64,000 nucleotides of DNA, taken from Ruegeria sp. HKCCSA071 (GTDB lineage: Bacteria > Pseudomonadota > Alphaproteobacteria > Rhodobacterales > Rhodobacteraceae). The stretch lies in assembly GCF_017872555.1 (NCBI RefSeq), contig NZ_JAEDOX010000001.1:1054001-1118000 (forward strand), read 5' to 3'. Of the stretch, positions 17,818-27,147 are shown in pieces (within the stretch, counting starts at the first letter, position 1; every line of letters begins with the position of its first letter). The notes under the pieces were generated by a model that was not told the origin of the DNA, searched no databases, and was given only the letters and a program-made list of their open reading frames with translations. Both the position numbers and the translations under genes were made by a program.

Positions 17818-18525
17818 TCAAGGGTGGGTGCGATTTGCTTGGGAAAACGCGATGATTGCATCAACCAACAGGTCAATCGTATCGACGGCAATTACGTCCG
17901 CGGCGACACTGTCGGCGATTATCGAAAACTCTGAACACGCGATAAGTTGCATATCTGCCCCGGCACCAATCAGTTCCGCAGATACTGTATTCAGAGTTTG
18001 GCGTGCCTCATTGTAAGAGTCACCGGCCTTGATCCTGCGGATGGCCGCAAGCATCTTGCCCTCATCTGCTGGCCAGACAACTGACATTCCCCGCGCCTGA
18101 AACGCCGTGTCGAAAAGACCTACGCGCTGCAGCGCGGGCGACGCCAGCATCCCGACACACCCACCCGGTCCGATCATCCGGGCGGCACGATCCACTGCCA
18201 ATTCCACCATGTTCAACAAGGGAATAGTCGCGGCATCCGTAATCGCAGCAGCATAGTAATGTGCGGTGTTGCACGGCATAGCCAATGCCACAGCCCCGGC
18301 AGCTTGAAGACGACGTGCCATCGCAGCAAGCACAGGCCCCGGATCCTCGCCCGTTCCGTCAATCAGGTGAGCAATGCGAGACGGCACCTGCGGGTTCATA
18401 TCGATCAACAACGGGATATGGTCGCGATCATCGCTTGCCGGCACTGCCTCCACCAGCTTGCGCTGGAGGAGGATAGTCGCCTCGGGACCCATGCCACCAA
18501 GAATACCGATCGGGGCCCGCGTCAT
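17818..18525 (-). CDS. Aspartate/glutamate racemase family protein
   Basis: A 235-residue cofactor-independent amino acid racemase. The hallmark N-terminus GILGGMGPEAT and both catalytic cysteines are present: C85 (MPCNTAH) and C197 (IACSEFS). It would interconvert L- and D-forms of aspartate or a related acid such as cysteate. It lies 3 bases downstream of a D-cysteine desulfhydrase/cysteate lyase-type gene, so the pair could racemise and then break down one enantiomer of a sulfur amino acid. This is a different branch from the racemase-like gene at 8986. Confidence 0.88.
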   Translation of the reverse strand: MTRAPIGILGGMGPEATILLQRKLVEAVPASDDRDHIPLLIDMNPQVPSRIAHLIDGTGEDPGPVLAAMARRLQAAGAVALAMPCNTAHYYAAAITDAATIPLLNMVELAVDRAARMIGPGGCVGMLASPALQRVGLFDTAFQARGMSVVWPADEGKMLAAIRRIKAGDSYNEARQTLNTVSAELIGAGADMQLIACSEFSIIADSVAADVIAVDTIDLLVDAIIAFSQANRTHP

Positions 18526-18528
18526 TGG

Positions 18529-19542
18529 TCAGATATTGACCCAGCGGTTCTGATGATCGAATACAAAGTCATACCCTCCCAGGGCCGCTGCACCGCCGGT
18601 GTGCAGGAATACGACACGCTGGTCCTGGAACTCGCTTTTGCGTGCAAGATCAATAAGACCTGCCGCACCTTTTGCCGAATAGCAGGGATCCAAAAGTATC
18701 CCCTCCAACTCGGCAAACATTCGGATTGCCTCGATACCACTTTCGGTTGGCAGGCCATAACCCTGCCCGACATAGTCGGTATTGGCCATCACGTCTTCGC
18801 GGTTCACGACGCCTGCGCATCCCAGCTTCTCGGCTGTTTTGCAGGCTAGATCGTAAACCATTTGTTCCTGTTTAGGCTGGGGCGCCCTGGTCCCGATCCC
18901 CATAACCGGCACCTTCGCGTTCATGGCGCACATGCCGGTCACCAGCCCCGCCTGCGTTCCCGAAGAGCCGGTCGCGTGCACCAGCCGGTCAATTCTCAAA
19001 CCACGGTCGTTGGCTTGACCCAAAAGCTCAAAAGCTGCGTTCACATAGCCAAGGGCACCTGTCGGGTTTGATCCACCGCCGGGGATGACGTAGACGTTGC
19101 GTCCTTCTGCCCTTTTCTTCTCTGCTGCTTTTTCCATCTCGGCCGGCATGTCATGCCCGCCGGGAAATTTTTCGGTCGTTGCACCGTGCAGGTGATCCAA
19201 CAGGACATTGCCGTTGGTGTTGTAGTTTCCGTCCTGATAACCGGTGCGATCTTCCAGCAGGATATGGCAATCAAATCCCAGCTTGGCCGCAAAAGCGGCT
19301 GTCTGTCGTCCGTGGTTGGTTTGTGTCGCCCCTTGCGTCATGACCATATCCGCGCCCTGCGCCTCGGCTTCGGCCATCAGGAATTCCAGCTTTCGGGTCT
19401 TGTTGCCACCGGTCGACATACCGGTGCAGTCATCGCGTTTGATCCAGATTTCCACCCCCAGCTCCTTGGACAGTCGCTTCATCGGCTCCAGCGGCGTCGG
19501 CAGATGGGCAAGGTGCACACGGGGAAAGCGGGCGAGATGCAT
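18529..19542 (-). CDS. D-cysteine desulfhydrase / L-cysteate sulfo-lyase family PLP enzyme
   Basis: A 337-residue fold-type II PLP enzyme of the ACC deaminase family. The Schiff-base lysine is K48 in [24 protein letters not shown] contacts the cofactor and GSSGTQAGL is the phosphate loop. Family members eliminate sulfide from D-cysteine (DcyD) or sulfite from L-cysteate (CuyA); roseobacters are known for the latter. Sequence alone does not decide. The ATG at 19542 has AGGAG upstream and is preferred over an ATG 10 codons earlier. It is followed by a racemase gene and is divergent from a LysR gene. Confidence 0.85.
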   Translation of the reverse strand: MHLARFPRVHLAHLPTPLEPMKRLSKELGVEIWIKRDDCTGMSTGGNKTRKLEFLMAEAEAQGADMVMTQGATQTNHGRQTAAFAAKLGFDCHILLEDRTGYQDGNYNTNGNVLLDHLHGATTEKFPGGHDMPAEMEKAAEKKRAEGRNVYVIPGGGSNPTGALGYVNAAFELLGQANDRGLRIDRLVHATGSSGTQAGLVTGMCAMNAKVPVMGIGTRAPQPKQEQMVYDLACKTAEKLGCAGVVNREDVMANTDYVGQGYGLPTESGIEAIRMFAELEGILLDPCYSAKGAAGLIDLARKSEFQDQRVVFLHTGGAAALGGYDFVFDHQNRWVNI

Positions 19543-19664
19543 GTGGAGGCTCCTAACATTGACTTTCGGCAATTTATCATCGCTTGAACCGCGTATCTAA
19601 TTCAAAATTCAACTCATAACTTGCATGAATTGCATATTAGATATCCTTGGTCTATTTAAACCCC

Positions 19665-20570
19665 ATGCGCTTGGAATGGATCGATGACATTTTGGCTGTT
19701 TTGGATGGCGGTTCGTTGACACGAGCCGCTGAAAAGCGGCTTCTCACTCAATCGGCCTTCACCCGGCGGATACGGCTTATCGAAAACAGCGTCGGAGCCA
19801 CCCTGTTTGACCGCCGCCGCAAGCCCGTATCACTTATGCCTGGCATTCAGTCATTGGAGCCCGAACTGAGAGAGCTTAGTACGCGGCTGCACAAACTGCG
19901 ACATGTGCTGAAGACAGCGAATGACCAAACCGGGAAGTCACTGTCGTTTGTGTGCCAACATGCTTTGACGACCACGATTTCGCCAAGGATCGTGCAAACG
20001 CTGACCGAGAATGACGATATCTCAATTCACGTGCGATCGGGGAACCAGGACGAATGTCTTTTGAACCTGATCTCAAAACAGGTCGATTTCGCGATCATGT
20101 ATTCGGTTCCGGGCGACGAAATAAGCAGTATTGGTGACGCATTCGAAGCCAAGACACTTGGCACGGACACTTTGATTCCCGTTTGCGCGCCCTCTGTTCG
20201 CAACAAAATCACCAGTGCGGCACTTCCGGTCATAGGCTATCCGCCCGATGTGTTTTTGGGTCAAGTTTTCGCTCGGAAAATCGCGCCGCGATTACCAGAG
20301 GAAACCACACTTGTGACCAGAGCTGAAACAGCCCTGACACTTGCGATGCAACAATATGCCATGAATGGAATTGGCGTTGCCTGGTTACCTCATTCTCTGG
20401 TTGCTGCGTCCCTGGCAACAGGTCAGCTTCAACGCGCTGACAGCACGCTTCCTTCACAGGAACTGACAATCAGGATGGTTCGTTTTGCGGTTGCTCAGTC
20501 CGAGTATTGTGAGCAAATCTGGCAAAGCTTTGATGCGCTTCCGCTCGATTTCGCTACGTTGCGTTATTGA
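19665..20570 (+). CDS. LysR-family transcriptional regulator
   Basis: A 301-residue LysR regulator with an N-terminal DNA-binding domain (IDDILAVLDGGSLTRAAEK, TQSAFTRRIRLIE) and an effector domain. It lacks the usual 'A-L-xxSQPAVS' wording but keeps the helix-turn-helix pattern. ATG at 19665 is chosen; a TTG 18 bases earlier is open. It is divergent from the cysteate lyase/desulfhydrase gene, with about 120 bases between starts containing an AT-rich TGCATGAATTGCAT stretch, and probably regulates that pair. Confidence 0.88.
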   Translation: MRLEWIDDILAVLDGGSLTRAAEKRLLTQSAFTRRIRLIENSVGATLFDRRRKPVSLMPGIQSLEPELRELSTRLHKLRHVLKTANDQTGKSLSFVCQHALTTTISPRIVQTLTENDDISIHVRSGNQDECLLNLISKQVDFAIMYSVPGDEISSIGDAFEAKTLGTDTLIPVCAPSVRNKITSAALPVIGYPPDVFLGQVFARKIAPRLPEETTLVTRAETALTLAMQQYAMNGIGVAWLPHSLVAASLATGQLQRADSTLPSQELTIRMVRFAVAQSEYCEQIWQSFDALPLDFATLRY

Positions 20571-20703
20571 TCTGACGTCGTAGCAAATCCCTTCCTGAAC
20601 GTGGATAAGTGCCACCCACCGCATCCTACCCATTCAAGTTGAACCCGATTGTTAAACCCGCATCGGCACTTCCCGCGGGACTCTGACCTGAATGCGTCTC
20701 CGG

Positions 20704-22440
20704 TTACTCTGCCGCTGCTGTTACTCTGTCCGGTGCGGTCAACCGCTGCCATGCGTCGTACTGAGCCAGAAAGATTTGCCCGTTGAGGTCGTCGAGGAAA
20801 TGCGACTGTTTCAGACGGTCCATGACGGGGCCTTTGACTTCGGACAGGTGCAGACCAACGCCCATGTCACGCAGGCGATGGTTAATGGCCTCAAGGCTTT
20901 CGAGGGCTGAAAAGTCGACCTCGTTCACCGCCGAGAACATCAAAACCACGTTGCGGATATCGCAGCCTTCGGTCACTCGCGCCTGGATCAGGTCTTCGAG
21001 GAAACGGGCGTTCACGAAATACAGGCTTTCATCCACCCGCAGCGTCACCAGTGACGGCTCGGTGGCGACCTTGTGGCGATTGATGTTGCGGAAGTGTTGC
21101 GTACCCGGCACAAGCCCGACCTCGGCCACATGCGGGCGCGAGGTTTTGTAGAGATGCAGAAGGATCGAAATTGCCACGCCGCTGGCCACGCCAGTTTCGA
21201 CCCCGGCCAGCAAAGTCAGAACGATGGTGGCGGCTACGGCGGTAAAATCGGCGCGCGAATATCCCCATGTCTTTTTCAGGATCGACAGGTCCACGAGGCT
21301 CAGCACCGCAACAATGATCGTCGCGGCCAGCGTGGCCTTGGGCAAAAAGTACACCAGAGGTGTCAGGAACAGTGCAGCAATCGCCAAACCACCAGCGGTG
21401 TAAATGCCTGCCGCTGGAGTTTCCGCCCCCGCATCGAAGTTCACCACCGAGCGTGAGAACCCGCCGGTGACCGGAAAGCCGCCGGTAAACGCCGCGCCCA
21501 GGTTTGCTGCACCCAGACCGATCAACTCCTGATCGGGGTCCACGCGCTGGCGTTTCTTGGCAGCCAGCGTCTGCGCAACCGAGATGCTTTCGACAAAACC
21601 GATGATCGAGATCAGGATCGCTGGCACCAGCAATGCACCGATGAGGTCCGAGGACAGCCCCGGCAAAGTCAGCGGCGGAAGGTTCTGGGGCACGTCGCCA
21701 ACAATCTTGACGCCCCGCACATCCAGCCCGAACCCCCAGACGACCACTGTGGTCACCACCACGGCAGCCACTGGTCCGGCCTTGGTCAGCACGTCAGCCA
21801 GCAGGGGCGGCACCCCCATGCGCCGCAACGCGGGCTTGAGGTTCTTGCGCACCCAGAACAGAAACGCAGTGGCCAGCACGCCGATGATTACCGTCAGCCA
21901 ACTGATTTGCCCGAGGTTTTCGAAGATTGAACCTAACATCCCCGGCAGGGTATGCCCATGGGCGTCGACACCCAAAATATGCTTCAACTGGCTGGTCGCG
22001 ATCAGGAGACCCGATGCGGTAATAAAGCCTGCGATGACAGGATGGCTGAGGAAATTGGCCAGAAAGCCCAGTCGAAAAACGCCCAACAGCACCAGAAACC
22101 CACCCGACAGGAAAGCCAGCGTCAGTGCCGCCACCATGTATCCGGCCGTGCCCTGCTCGGCCACCTGCCCCACGGCGCTGGCTGTCAGCAGCGACACAAC
22201 CGCGACAGGCCCCACCGCCAACGCCCGACTGGTGCCAAAAACCGCATAAAGGATGATCGGCAATATCGAAGCATATATCCCGGCCTCGGGCGGCAGCCCT
22301 GCCAGCAAGGCATAGGCCAAGGACTGTGGGATCAGCATGATCGTGACGATCACAGCCGCGATCAGATCATTCGAGAGGGACGCACGGCTATACTGGCGAC
22401 CCCAGTCCAGAATTGGAAGGAAACGTAAAAGGCTCTGCAT
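20704..22440 (-). CDS. SulP-family anion transporter with STAS domain
   Basis: A 578-residue SulP permease, inner membrane, about 10-14 helices (residues ~15-420) followed by a cytoplasmic STAS domain (~440-555). LIPQSLAYALLAGLPPEAG is the family signature near the N-terminus. SulP proteins carry sulfate, bicarbonate or related anions; the neighbouring sulfide-oxidation genes suggest movement of sulfate or sulfite. The ATG at 22440 is preferred to one 18 codons upstream. It is the last gene of the sulfide module, after an intercistronic hairpin. Confidence 0.92.
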   Translation of the reverse strand: MQSLLRFLPILDWGRQYSRASLSNDLIAAVIVTIMLIPQSLAYALLAGLPPEAGIYASILPIILYAVFGTSRALAVGPVAVVSLLTASAVGQVAEQGTAGYMVAALTLAFLSGGFLVLLGVFRLGFLANFLSHPVIAGFITASGLLIATSQLKHILGVDAHGHTLPGMLGSIFENLGQISWLTVIIGVLATAFLFWVRKNLKPALRRMGVPPLLADVLTKAGPVAAVVVTTVVVWGFGLDVRGVKIVGDVPQNLPPLTLPGLSSDLIGALLVPAILISIIGFVESISVAQTLAAKKRQRVDPDQELIGLGAANLGAAFTGGFPVTGGFSRSVVNFDAGAETPAAGIYTAGGLAIAALFLTPLVYFLPKATLAATIIVAVLSLVDLSILKKTWGYSRADFTAVAATIVLTLLAGVETGVASGVAISILLHLYKTSRPHVAEVGLVPGTQHFRNINRHKVATEPSLVTLRVDESLYFVNARFLEDLIQARVTEGCDIRNVVLMFSAVNEVDFSALESLEAINHRLRDMGVGLHLSEVKGPVMDRLKQSHFLDDLNGQIFLAQYDAWQRLTAPDRVTAAAE

Positions 22441-22502
22441 AGGTTCACGTCCTGAGAAAGCGGCGGCCCGTTGCACATTTGGTGGAGGCGGCACAGGCCA
22501 GA

Positions 22503-22529
22503 ACTGACACCGGTTCTTCCGGTGTCAGT
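22503..22529 (-). promoter_or_regulatory. Intercistronic 11-bp hairpin between SQR-fusion and SulP genes
   Basis: A perfect inverted repeat, ACTGACACCGG and CCGGTGTCAGT, separated by five bases, lies just after the stop of the oxidoreductase gene. No clear U-tract follows on the minus strand. It may attenuate transcription into the transporter gene or protect the 3' end of the upstream message. Confidence 0.6.
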
Positions 22530-22540
22530 TTCGAAAGGAG

Positions 22541-24223
22541 TTAATCGGTCGCCACCTTCAGTGGTTCGGGCTTGGCCAACCACTCTTTGCCCTTCAGCAT
22601 CGCAGACCAGTAAATCGGCGGCAGCAGCTTCTCTTTCAACAGCCACGCCAACCGGCTGGGTTGGGTTCCGTCGATCAGGAATTTCGGGAAGCTGGGTGTC
22701 ATTACCCCACCATATGCAAACTCGGCCAGAACGATCTTGCCGCGCTCGACCGTCAACGGGCACGAACCGTAGCCGTCATAGGCGGCAACCGGGCCGCGGC
22801 CCTGAATGTCTGCCACGATATTATCGGCCACGGTCGGTGCCTGTTTACGCGCCGCCGCAGCGGTTTTGGCGTTGGGCGCGTTCATCACGTCACCCAGCGA
22901 CCAGATATTGTCGAAACTCTTGTGGCGCAGTGTCGCCTGATCAACATCGACCCAGCCCGCAGCATCCGCCAGCGGCGACACGCGAATAAAGTCCGGCGCG
23001 ACCTGTGGTGGGCAGACATGCATCATGTCAAACTCGACTGTGACCAACTCGGGCTCGGCGTCGGGTACTGCAACCTTAAAGGTCGCTTTTTTTGCCGTCC
23101 CATCTACCGACACCAGATTGTGAAAAAAATTCAGAGAGGCATCGTATTTTCTGACGTATTCCATCAGCGCCGGAACATAGTCCTTGACCCCGAACAGCAC
23201 GCCGCCCGCGTTCATGAACTGGATGTCGATATCCTCCAGAACGCCGCGCCGGAACCACGCATCACCCGACAGGTACAGCGCTTTTTGTGGCGCGCCCGCG
23301 CATTTGATCGGCATCGGCGGCTGTGTGAACAGCGCCCGGCCTTCCTTCAGCCCTTCGACAAGCTGCCATGTGTAGGGCGCCAGATCATAACGGTAGTTCG
23401 AAGTCACCCCGTTGCGGCCCAAGGTTTCTTCCAGCCCTTCGACCGCGCCCCAGTCCAGCTTGAGCCCCGGAGACACGACAAGACGGTCGTATTTCACCAC
23501 GCGACAGCCATCCAGAATAACGGCATTGTTCTGCGGCTCGAAGGCCGCAACTGCCGCCTTGATCCACTTCACCCCGCGCGGGATCAGCGACCCCATCGTC
23601 TTGGCGGTCTGTTCTGCTGAGAAGACACCCCCGCCCACCAAAGTCCAGCCGGGCTGATAATAGTGCACGTCAGACGGATCAATGATGGCAATGGACAGGT
23701 CGGATTTGCGCGCGTGCAGGCTGGCCGCAGTGGCTATACCACCTGCCCCACCACCCACGATAACCACGTCAAAGGATGCGTCGCCCGTGTCGGTCGGCGT
23801 TTTCCCACCATTGGCAATGCGGCGGGCAACGCCGCTCATGTCATAACCGGCGACCTTGGTGGCTGACAGAATCTCGGACACCGGACGCTTGTGCGCCGCC
23901 TCGTTCAGCGACCACAAAGTGGCCGAGCGCGTGCCGGTCCGGCAATAAGCCAGAACCGGACCCGGCAACTCAGTCAGTGCACTACCAAAGGCCTCAGCGT
24001 CGGCATCCCTGACGATCCCGGTTTGCACTGGAACATAGCGCACCTCGAGACCCAGTTTTTTCGCTGCTGCCTCGATTTCCTCGAACGTCGGCTGATCGGC
24101 ACCTTCGCCATCGGGGCGGTTGCAAATGATGGCACGAAAGCCCGCGCCTTTTATGGCCTCTATGTCACCTGGCGTAATCTGCGGTGAAACCGAAACTGCG
24201 CCTGATATCTTCCTGATGTCCAT
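22541..24223 (-). CDS. DUF442 (Blh-type) sulfurtransferase/phosphatase domain fused to SQR-like FAD oxidoreductase
   Basis: A 560-residue fusion. Residues 1 to about 110 are a DUF442/TIGR01244 domain with the phosphatase-like loop CRTGTRS (C94, R99), thought to handle persulfide sulfur. From about 150 there is an FAD/NAD(P)-dependent oxidoreductase with the dinucleotide motif VVIVGGGAGG, related to sulfide:quinone oxidoreductase. It would oxidise sulfide at the membrane and pass the sulfane sulfur on. It lies 15 bases after the ETHE1-like gene on the same strand, matching the usual partnership of these enzymes. The fusion is a known architecture; whether it reduces quinone has not been read from sequence. 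Confidence 0.9.
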   Translation of the reverse strand: MDIRKISGAVSVSPQITPGDIEAIKGAGFRAIICNRPDGEGADQPTFEEIEAAAKKLGLEVRYVPVQTGIVRDADAEAFGSALTELPGPVLAYCRTGTRSATLWSLNEAAHKRPVSEILSATKVAGYDMSGVARRIANGGKTPTDTGDASFDVVIVGGGAGGIATAASLHARKSDLSIAIIDPSDVHYYQPGWTLVGGGVFSAEQTAKTMGSLIPRGVKWIKAAVAAFEPQNNAVILDGCRVVKYDRLVVSPGLKLDWGAVEGLEETLGRNGVTSNYRYDLAPYTWQLVEGLKEGRALFTQPPMPIKCAGAPQKALYLSGDAWFRRGVLEDIDIQFMNAGGVLFGVKDYVPALMEYVRKYDASLNFFHNLVSVDGTAKKATFKVAVPDAEPELVTVEFDMMHVCPPQVAPDFIRVSPLADAAGWVDVDQATLRHKSFDNIWSLGDVMNAPNAKTAAAARKQAPTVADNIVADIQGRGPVAAYDGYGSCPLTVERGKIVLAEFAYGGVMTPSFPKFLIDGTQPSRLAWLLKEKLLPPIYWSAMLKGKEWLAKPEPLKVATD

Positions 24224-24238
24224 GGGTGCCTCTTGCGT

Positions 24239-25186
24239 TCAGAGCTTGTTGACTGGGACTTTGAGCATCTGGTTCCCATCCTGGTCCGTTGGAATACCAC
24301 CCGCCCGGATGTTGACCTGAATCGAGGGCACGATCAGTGTCGGCATCGCCAGCGTCGCGTCCCGCTCGGACCGCATTTTGATGAACTCGTCCCTTGTCTT
24401 GCCGCCGCCCACGTGAATGTTGTGAGCCTTCTCCTCGGCCACCGTGGTTTCCCACTGGATGTCACGCCCGTTGGGACCATAATCGTGACACATGAACAGC
24501 CGGGTTTCGTCCGGCAGGCTGAGCACTTTGTGGATCGAGTCAAATAATGTCCCCGCGTCGCCACCGGGGAAATCGGCCCGCGCCGAGCCACCGTCAGGCA
24601 TGAACAACGTGTCGCCCACAAAGGCTGCATCCCCGACAACATGCACCATGCAGGCGGGTGTGTGGCCCGGTGTATGCATGGTAAAGGCGGTCATGTTGCC
24701 GATCTTGTAGGTCATGCCATCGACGAACAGGGCGTCAAACTGGCTGCCGTCCCGCTGAAATTCGGTGCCTTCATTGAAGATCTTGCCAAACACGTCTTGC
24801 ACGATCTTGATGTTTTCACCGATGCCGATCTTGCCGCCCAGCTTTTGCTGGATGTAAGGCGCGGCTGACAGGTGGTCGGCATGGGCGTGGGTCTCAATGA
24901 TCCATTCCAGCTTGAGGCCCCTCTTCTCAACCTCGGCAATCAGCATGTCGGCATGGCCAAACGTAATACGGCCAGCGGCATAATCGATGTCCATGACACT
25001 GTCGATAATCGCACAGGAATTCGAGGTCGGGTCCGCAACGATATAACTGATTGTCGCCGTTGCCTCGTCGTAAAAACCCTGAACATCGGGTTTCACGCTC
25101 AGATCCACTGGGTAGCTTCCAATCGGCGTCGCTATCGCGTCGGCCATCTTTTGGTTGTGTATCTCGATTGACTTCTGATCATTCAT
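24239..25186 (-). CDS. Metallo-beta-lactamase-fold hydrolase, ETHE1/BlhA-like persulfide dioxygenase
   Basis: A 315-residue MBL-fold protein. The metal motif is THAHADH (H100, H102, D104, H105) with further ligands in TPGHTPAC and GDTLFMPD. ETHE1-like enzymes oxidise glutathione persulfide to sulfite; this one is longer than human ETHE1 (about 250) and has a C-terminal extension seen in the Blh group. ATG at 25186 is preceded by AGGAGG. It acts after the SQR-like protein encoded just downstream. Substrate assignment is inferred from fold and context. Confidence 0.88.
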   Translation of the reverse strand: MNDQKSIEIHNQKMADAIATPIGSYPVDLSVKPDVQGFYDEATATISYIVADPTSNSCAIIDSVMDIDYAAGRITFGHADMLIAEVEKRGLKLEWIIETHAHADHLSAAPYIQQKLGGKIGIGENIKIVQDVFGKIFNEGTEFQRDGSQFDALFVDGMTYKIGNMTAFTMHTPGHTPACMVHVVGDAAFVGDTLFMPDGGSARADFPGGDAGTLFDSIHKVLSLPDETRLFMCHDYGPNGRDIQWETTVAEEKAHNIHVGGGKTRDEFIKMRSERDATLAMPTLIVPSIQVNIRAGGIPTDQDGNQMLKVPVNKL

Positions 25187-25215
25187 GATCTTGCCTCCTA
25201 ACTGGCGCGGATCCG

Positions 25216-25836
25216 TTACCCGTTTCCGCCGCGTGTCATCATCATTTCGTGGACGGCGTCCATGCCGCGATCCGCCATCGCGCTCACTTCGGCCGCATGG
25301 ATATGCATGGCTTTGGCTATTTCCGGATCGTCGGATGTTTGCACCACTACGATCCCTTCAGAGGTCACTTCGATATCCGACGTGATCTTGTCGCCATTTT
25401 TAAAAAATATGTCGAGGGTCGGGCTCTGAATGATGATCATCGGATCATCCTTGCGGCCCACCCGATCGATCATCCCGGCAACATGGGAGACCAGAGCATC
25501 CATGACATCCGGGTCGGAAGATCTTGTGACAGTGCGAATTCCATTGGGAAGGTTTTCAACCTCGCGCGTGATCGTATCGAAATTGCGGAACATCACAGCC
25601 AGCTCGGCGCTTTCCTCGGGCGTCGCGTTCTCGCCCCGCAGCCCCGGCATGTTGACCTCGTCGTGGCCTTGCCCGTCTGCACCATGACGATGCTCTGCCC
25701 GTTCACCGGCCATGCCCTGGCGATGCCCGTGCCCGGACATCAGAAAGATGTAACTGCCAGCCGCGCCGACCAAAGCAGCAACAAGCAACGCAATGGCGAT
25801 GCCGCCGAACGTCCGGGCGGGATTGCGGTCCTTCAT
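25216..25836 (-). CDS. His-rich membrane-anchored protein of unknown function
   Basis: A 206-residue protein not recognised by family. A single N-terminal hydrophobic segment (about residues 9-33, IAIALLVAALVGAAGSYIFL) acts as signal anchor, followed by a Met/His/Gly-rich segment (HGHRQGMAGERAEHRHGADGQ cut to residues ~35-60) that may bind metal. The C-terminal half is mixed alpha/beta and ends with a His/Met-containing helix (AMHIHAAEVSAMADRGM). ATG at 25836 has GGAGG upstream. It is the first structural gene of the sulfide module, between the regulators and the persulfide hydrolase. A periplasmic metal- or haem-related role is possible but unproven. Confidence 0.75.
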   Translation of the reverse strand: MKDRNPARTFGGIAIALLVAALVGAAGSYIFLMSGHGHRQGMAGERAEHRHGADGQGHDEVNMPGLRGENATPEESAELAVMFRNFDTITREVENLPNGIRTVTRSSDPDVMDALVSHVAGMIDRVGRKDDPMIIIQSPTLDIFFKNGDKITSDIEVTSEGIVVVQTSDDPEIAKAMHIHAAEVSAMADRGMDAVHEMMMTRGGNG

Positions 25837-25908
25837 CTTCGCCTCCTCCGTTTCTGCCAGCCCACATCCGGCCTTCGCGTGAGACCTGCATTCACCGTGG
25901 CGGCATGA

Positions 25909-25933
25909 AAAGTTGAGGAGTAAATATAACTTT
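25909..25933. promoter_or_regulatory. Candidate operator upstream of the sulfide genes
   Basis: AAAGTT and AACTTT form an inverted repeat 13 bases apart in the 150-base gap upstream of the His-rich protein gene. The right half contains AATATAACTT (25923-25932), a 10-mer repeated at 27148-27157 upstream of the Rrf2 gene. A shared site for the Rrf2 regulator is plausible. Confidence 0.45.
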
Positions 25934-25986
25934 GAAACCCCGACTTCAGTGACAAAGTCACGAAACCGGAAAATTTCCCGAAATGG

Positions 25987-26652
25987 TCAGGTGCTTTGCG
26001 CCAACTGTTTCAAAGCCGCCTTGTCGGTTATCGCAATGCGCCCCCGCGATTGTGTAATCATCTCGCGCTTTTGAAAGTCCTGTAATATCCGCGAAACAAC
26101 TTCACGCGCGGTGCCCAGTTCGCTGGCGAGTTGCTGATGCGTTGCCTGAATGTATTCCCGCCCCCCGGCCAGAACCAGAAGACGTTCAGCAAGGCGAATA
26201 TCCAAGTGCCCGAATGCCACGTCATCCACCACCCGCAACAGATCAATCAGCCGGCGCGAGTAGGCCTCAAACACAAACTCGCGAAATGCGTCTTCTTCCG
26301 AGACCAGTCGATCGAAGGCATGTTTCGGCAAGGTCACCGCCGTTACGTCGGTTTCGGCAGTACCTTCAGCGTTATATGCTTCCTCTGCCAGCATGCAAGC
26401 CGTCGTCAGCACACAGCTTTCCCCCGCCTCGACCCGATAGAGCACGATCTCGCGGCCCGAATCCGAACTTTGAGAAACGCGTATCCGTCCGTCATACAGG
26501 AACAACAGGCTGTCGGGGACGTTGTCGGGTCCGAAAACCTGGCCACCTTTAGGGCACCGCACGATACGGGCCGCCGTACGTAACCTATCCCGCACAGCTT
26601 TCGGAAGGCGACTTGTCCCATGAAATCGCTCAGTCCAGTCCAAAATTGTCAT
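25987..26652 (-). CDS. Crp/Fnr-family transcriptional regulator
   Basis: A 221-residue regulator with a cyclic-nucleotide-binding-like beta-barrel (about 20-135) and a C-terminal helix-turn-helix (THQQLASELGTAREVVSRIL, about 168-187). It lacks the N-terminal Cys cluster of FNR; single Cys residues are at about 33 and 80 (SCVLTTACML). Its ATG overlaps the Rrf2 gene stop (ATGA), so both regulators are made together. Similar Crp/Fnr proteins control sulfide or nitric-oxide responses. Target genes are probably the sulfide module directly downstream. Confidence 0.9.
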   Translation of the reverse strand: MTILDWTERFHGTSRLPKAVRDRLRTAARIVRCPKGGQVFGPDNVPDSLLFLYDGRIRVSQSSDSGREIVLYRVEAGESCVLTTACMLAEEAYNAEGTAETDVTAVTLPKHAFDRLVSEEDAFREFVFEAYSRRLIDLLRVVDDVAFGHLDIRLAERLLVLAGGREYIQATHQQLASELGTAREVVSRILQDFQKREMITQSRGRIAITDKAALKQLAQST

Positions 26653-27119
26653 CTTGCGTTGCGCATGGGTGCCACGATGCCCTCTTCAATCGGCGCGATA
26701 CGGTTCAACAACTCGTTTCTGTTTGAGGCGATGTCAGCCAGCGTCAGATCATCAAGCACAGCCATGAATGCCCCTGTTGCCTTTTGGATCGCTTGAGACA
26801 GTTTACATATTCCGATCAGAGGGCAGGTGTTTTTTTCAGGGTTAAAGCATTCGACCACATCCAGGGGCCCTTCGGTCAGGCGAATTACATCGCCGATTTT
26901 GATCTGTTCCGCCGGTTTCGCCAACCAGAAACCACCGCCTCTGCCGCGTGCTGTTTCCAGATACCCGGCCCGACCCAACTCGTGCACGATTTTTACGATA
27001 TGCGGCCGGGCAAGGCCATGCACCCGCACGACATCGTCAACGCGAATGCGATCCGGGGCCTTGAGCGCAGCCAGTTGCAAAGACCGCAGCGCATAGTTGG
27101 AATAGGATGTCAGTTTCAT
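26649..27119 (-). CDS. Rrf2-family regulator with predicted Fe-S cluster (NsrR-like)
   Basis: A 156-residue Rrf2 protein: winged helix at the N-terminus (MKLTSYSNYALRSLQLAAL) and three cysteines in ECFNPEKNTCPLIGIC (Cx7Cx5C), the usual place for an iron-sulfur cluster in NsrR-type sensors. It probably represses in the cluster-bound state and responds to nitric oxide or redox/sulfur stress. ATG at 27119 has GGAGG upstream; an earlier start 10 codons up is unlikely. It heads the sulfide operon and overlaps the Crp/Fnr gene. A candidate self-operator lies at 27148. Confidence 0.9.
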   Translation of the reverse strand: MKLTSYSNYALRSLQLAALKAPDRIRVDDVVRVHGLARPHIVKIVHELGRAGYLETARGRGGGFWLAKPAEQIKIGDVIRLTEGPLDVVECFNPEKNTCPLIGICKLSQAIQKATGAFMAVLDDLTLADIASNRNELLNRIAPIEEGIVAPMRNAR

Positions 27120-27147
27120 ACGTGCCTCCGGCAAAAGCTGTAGACGC

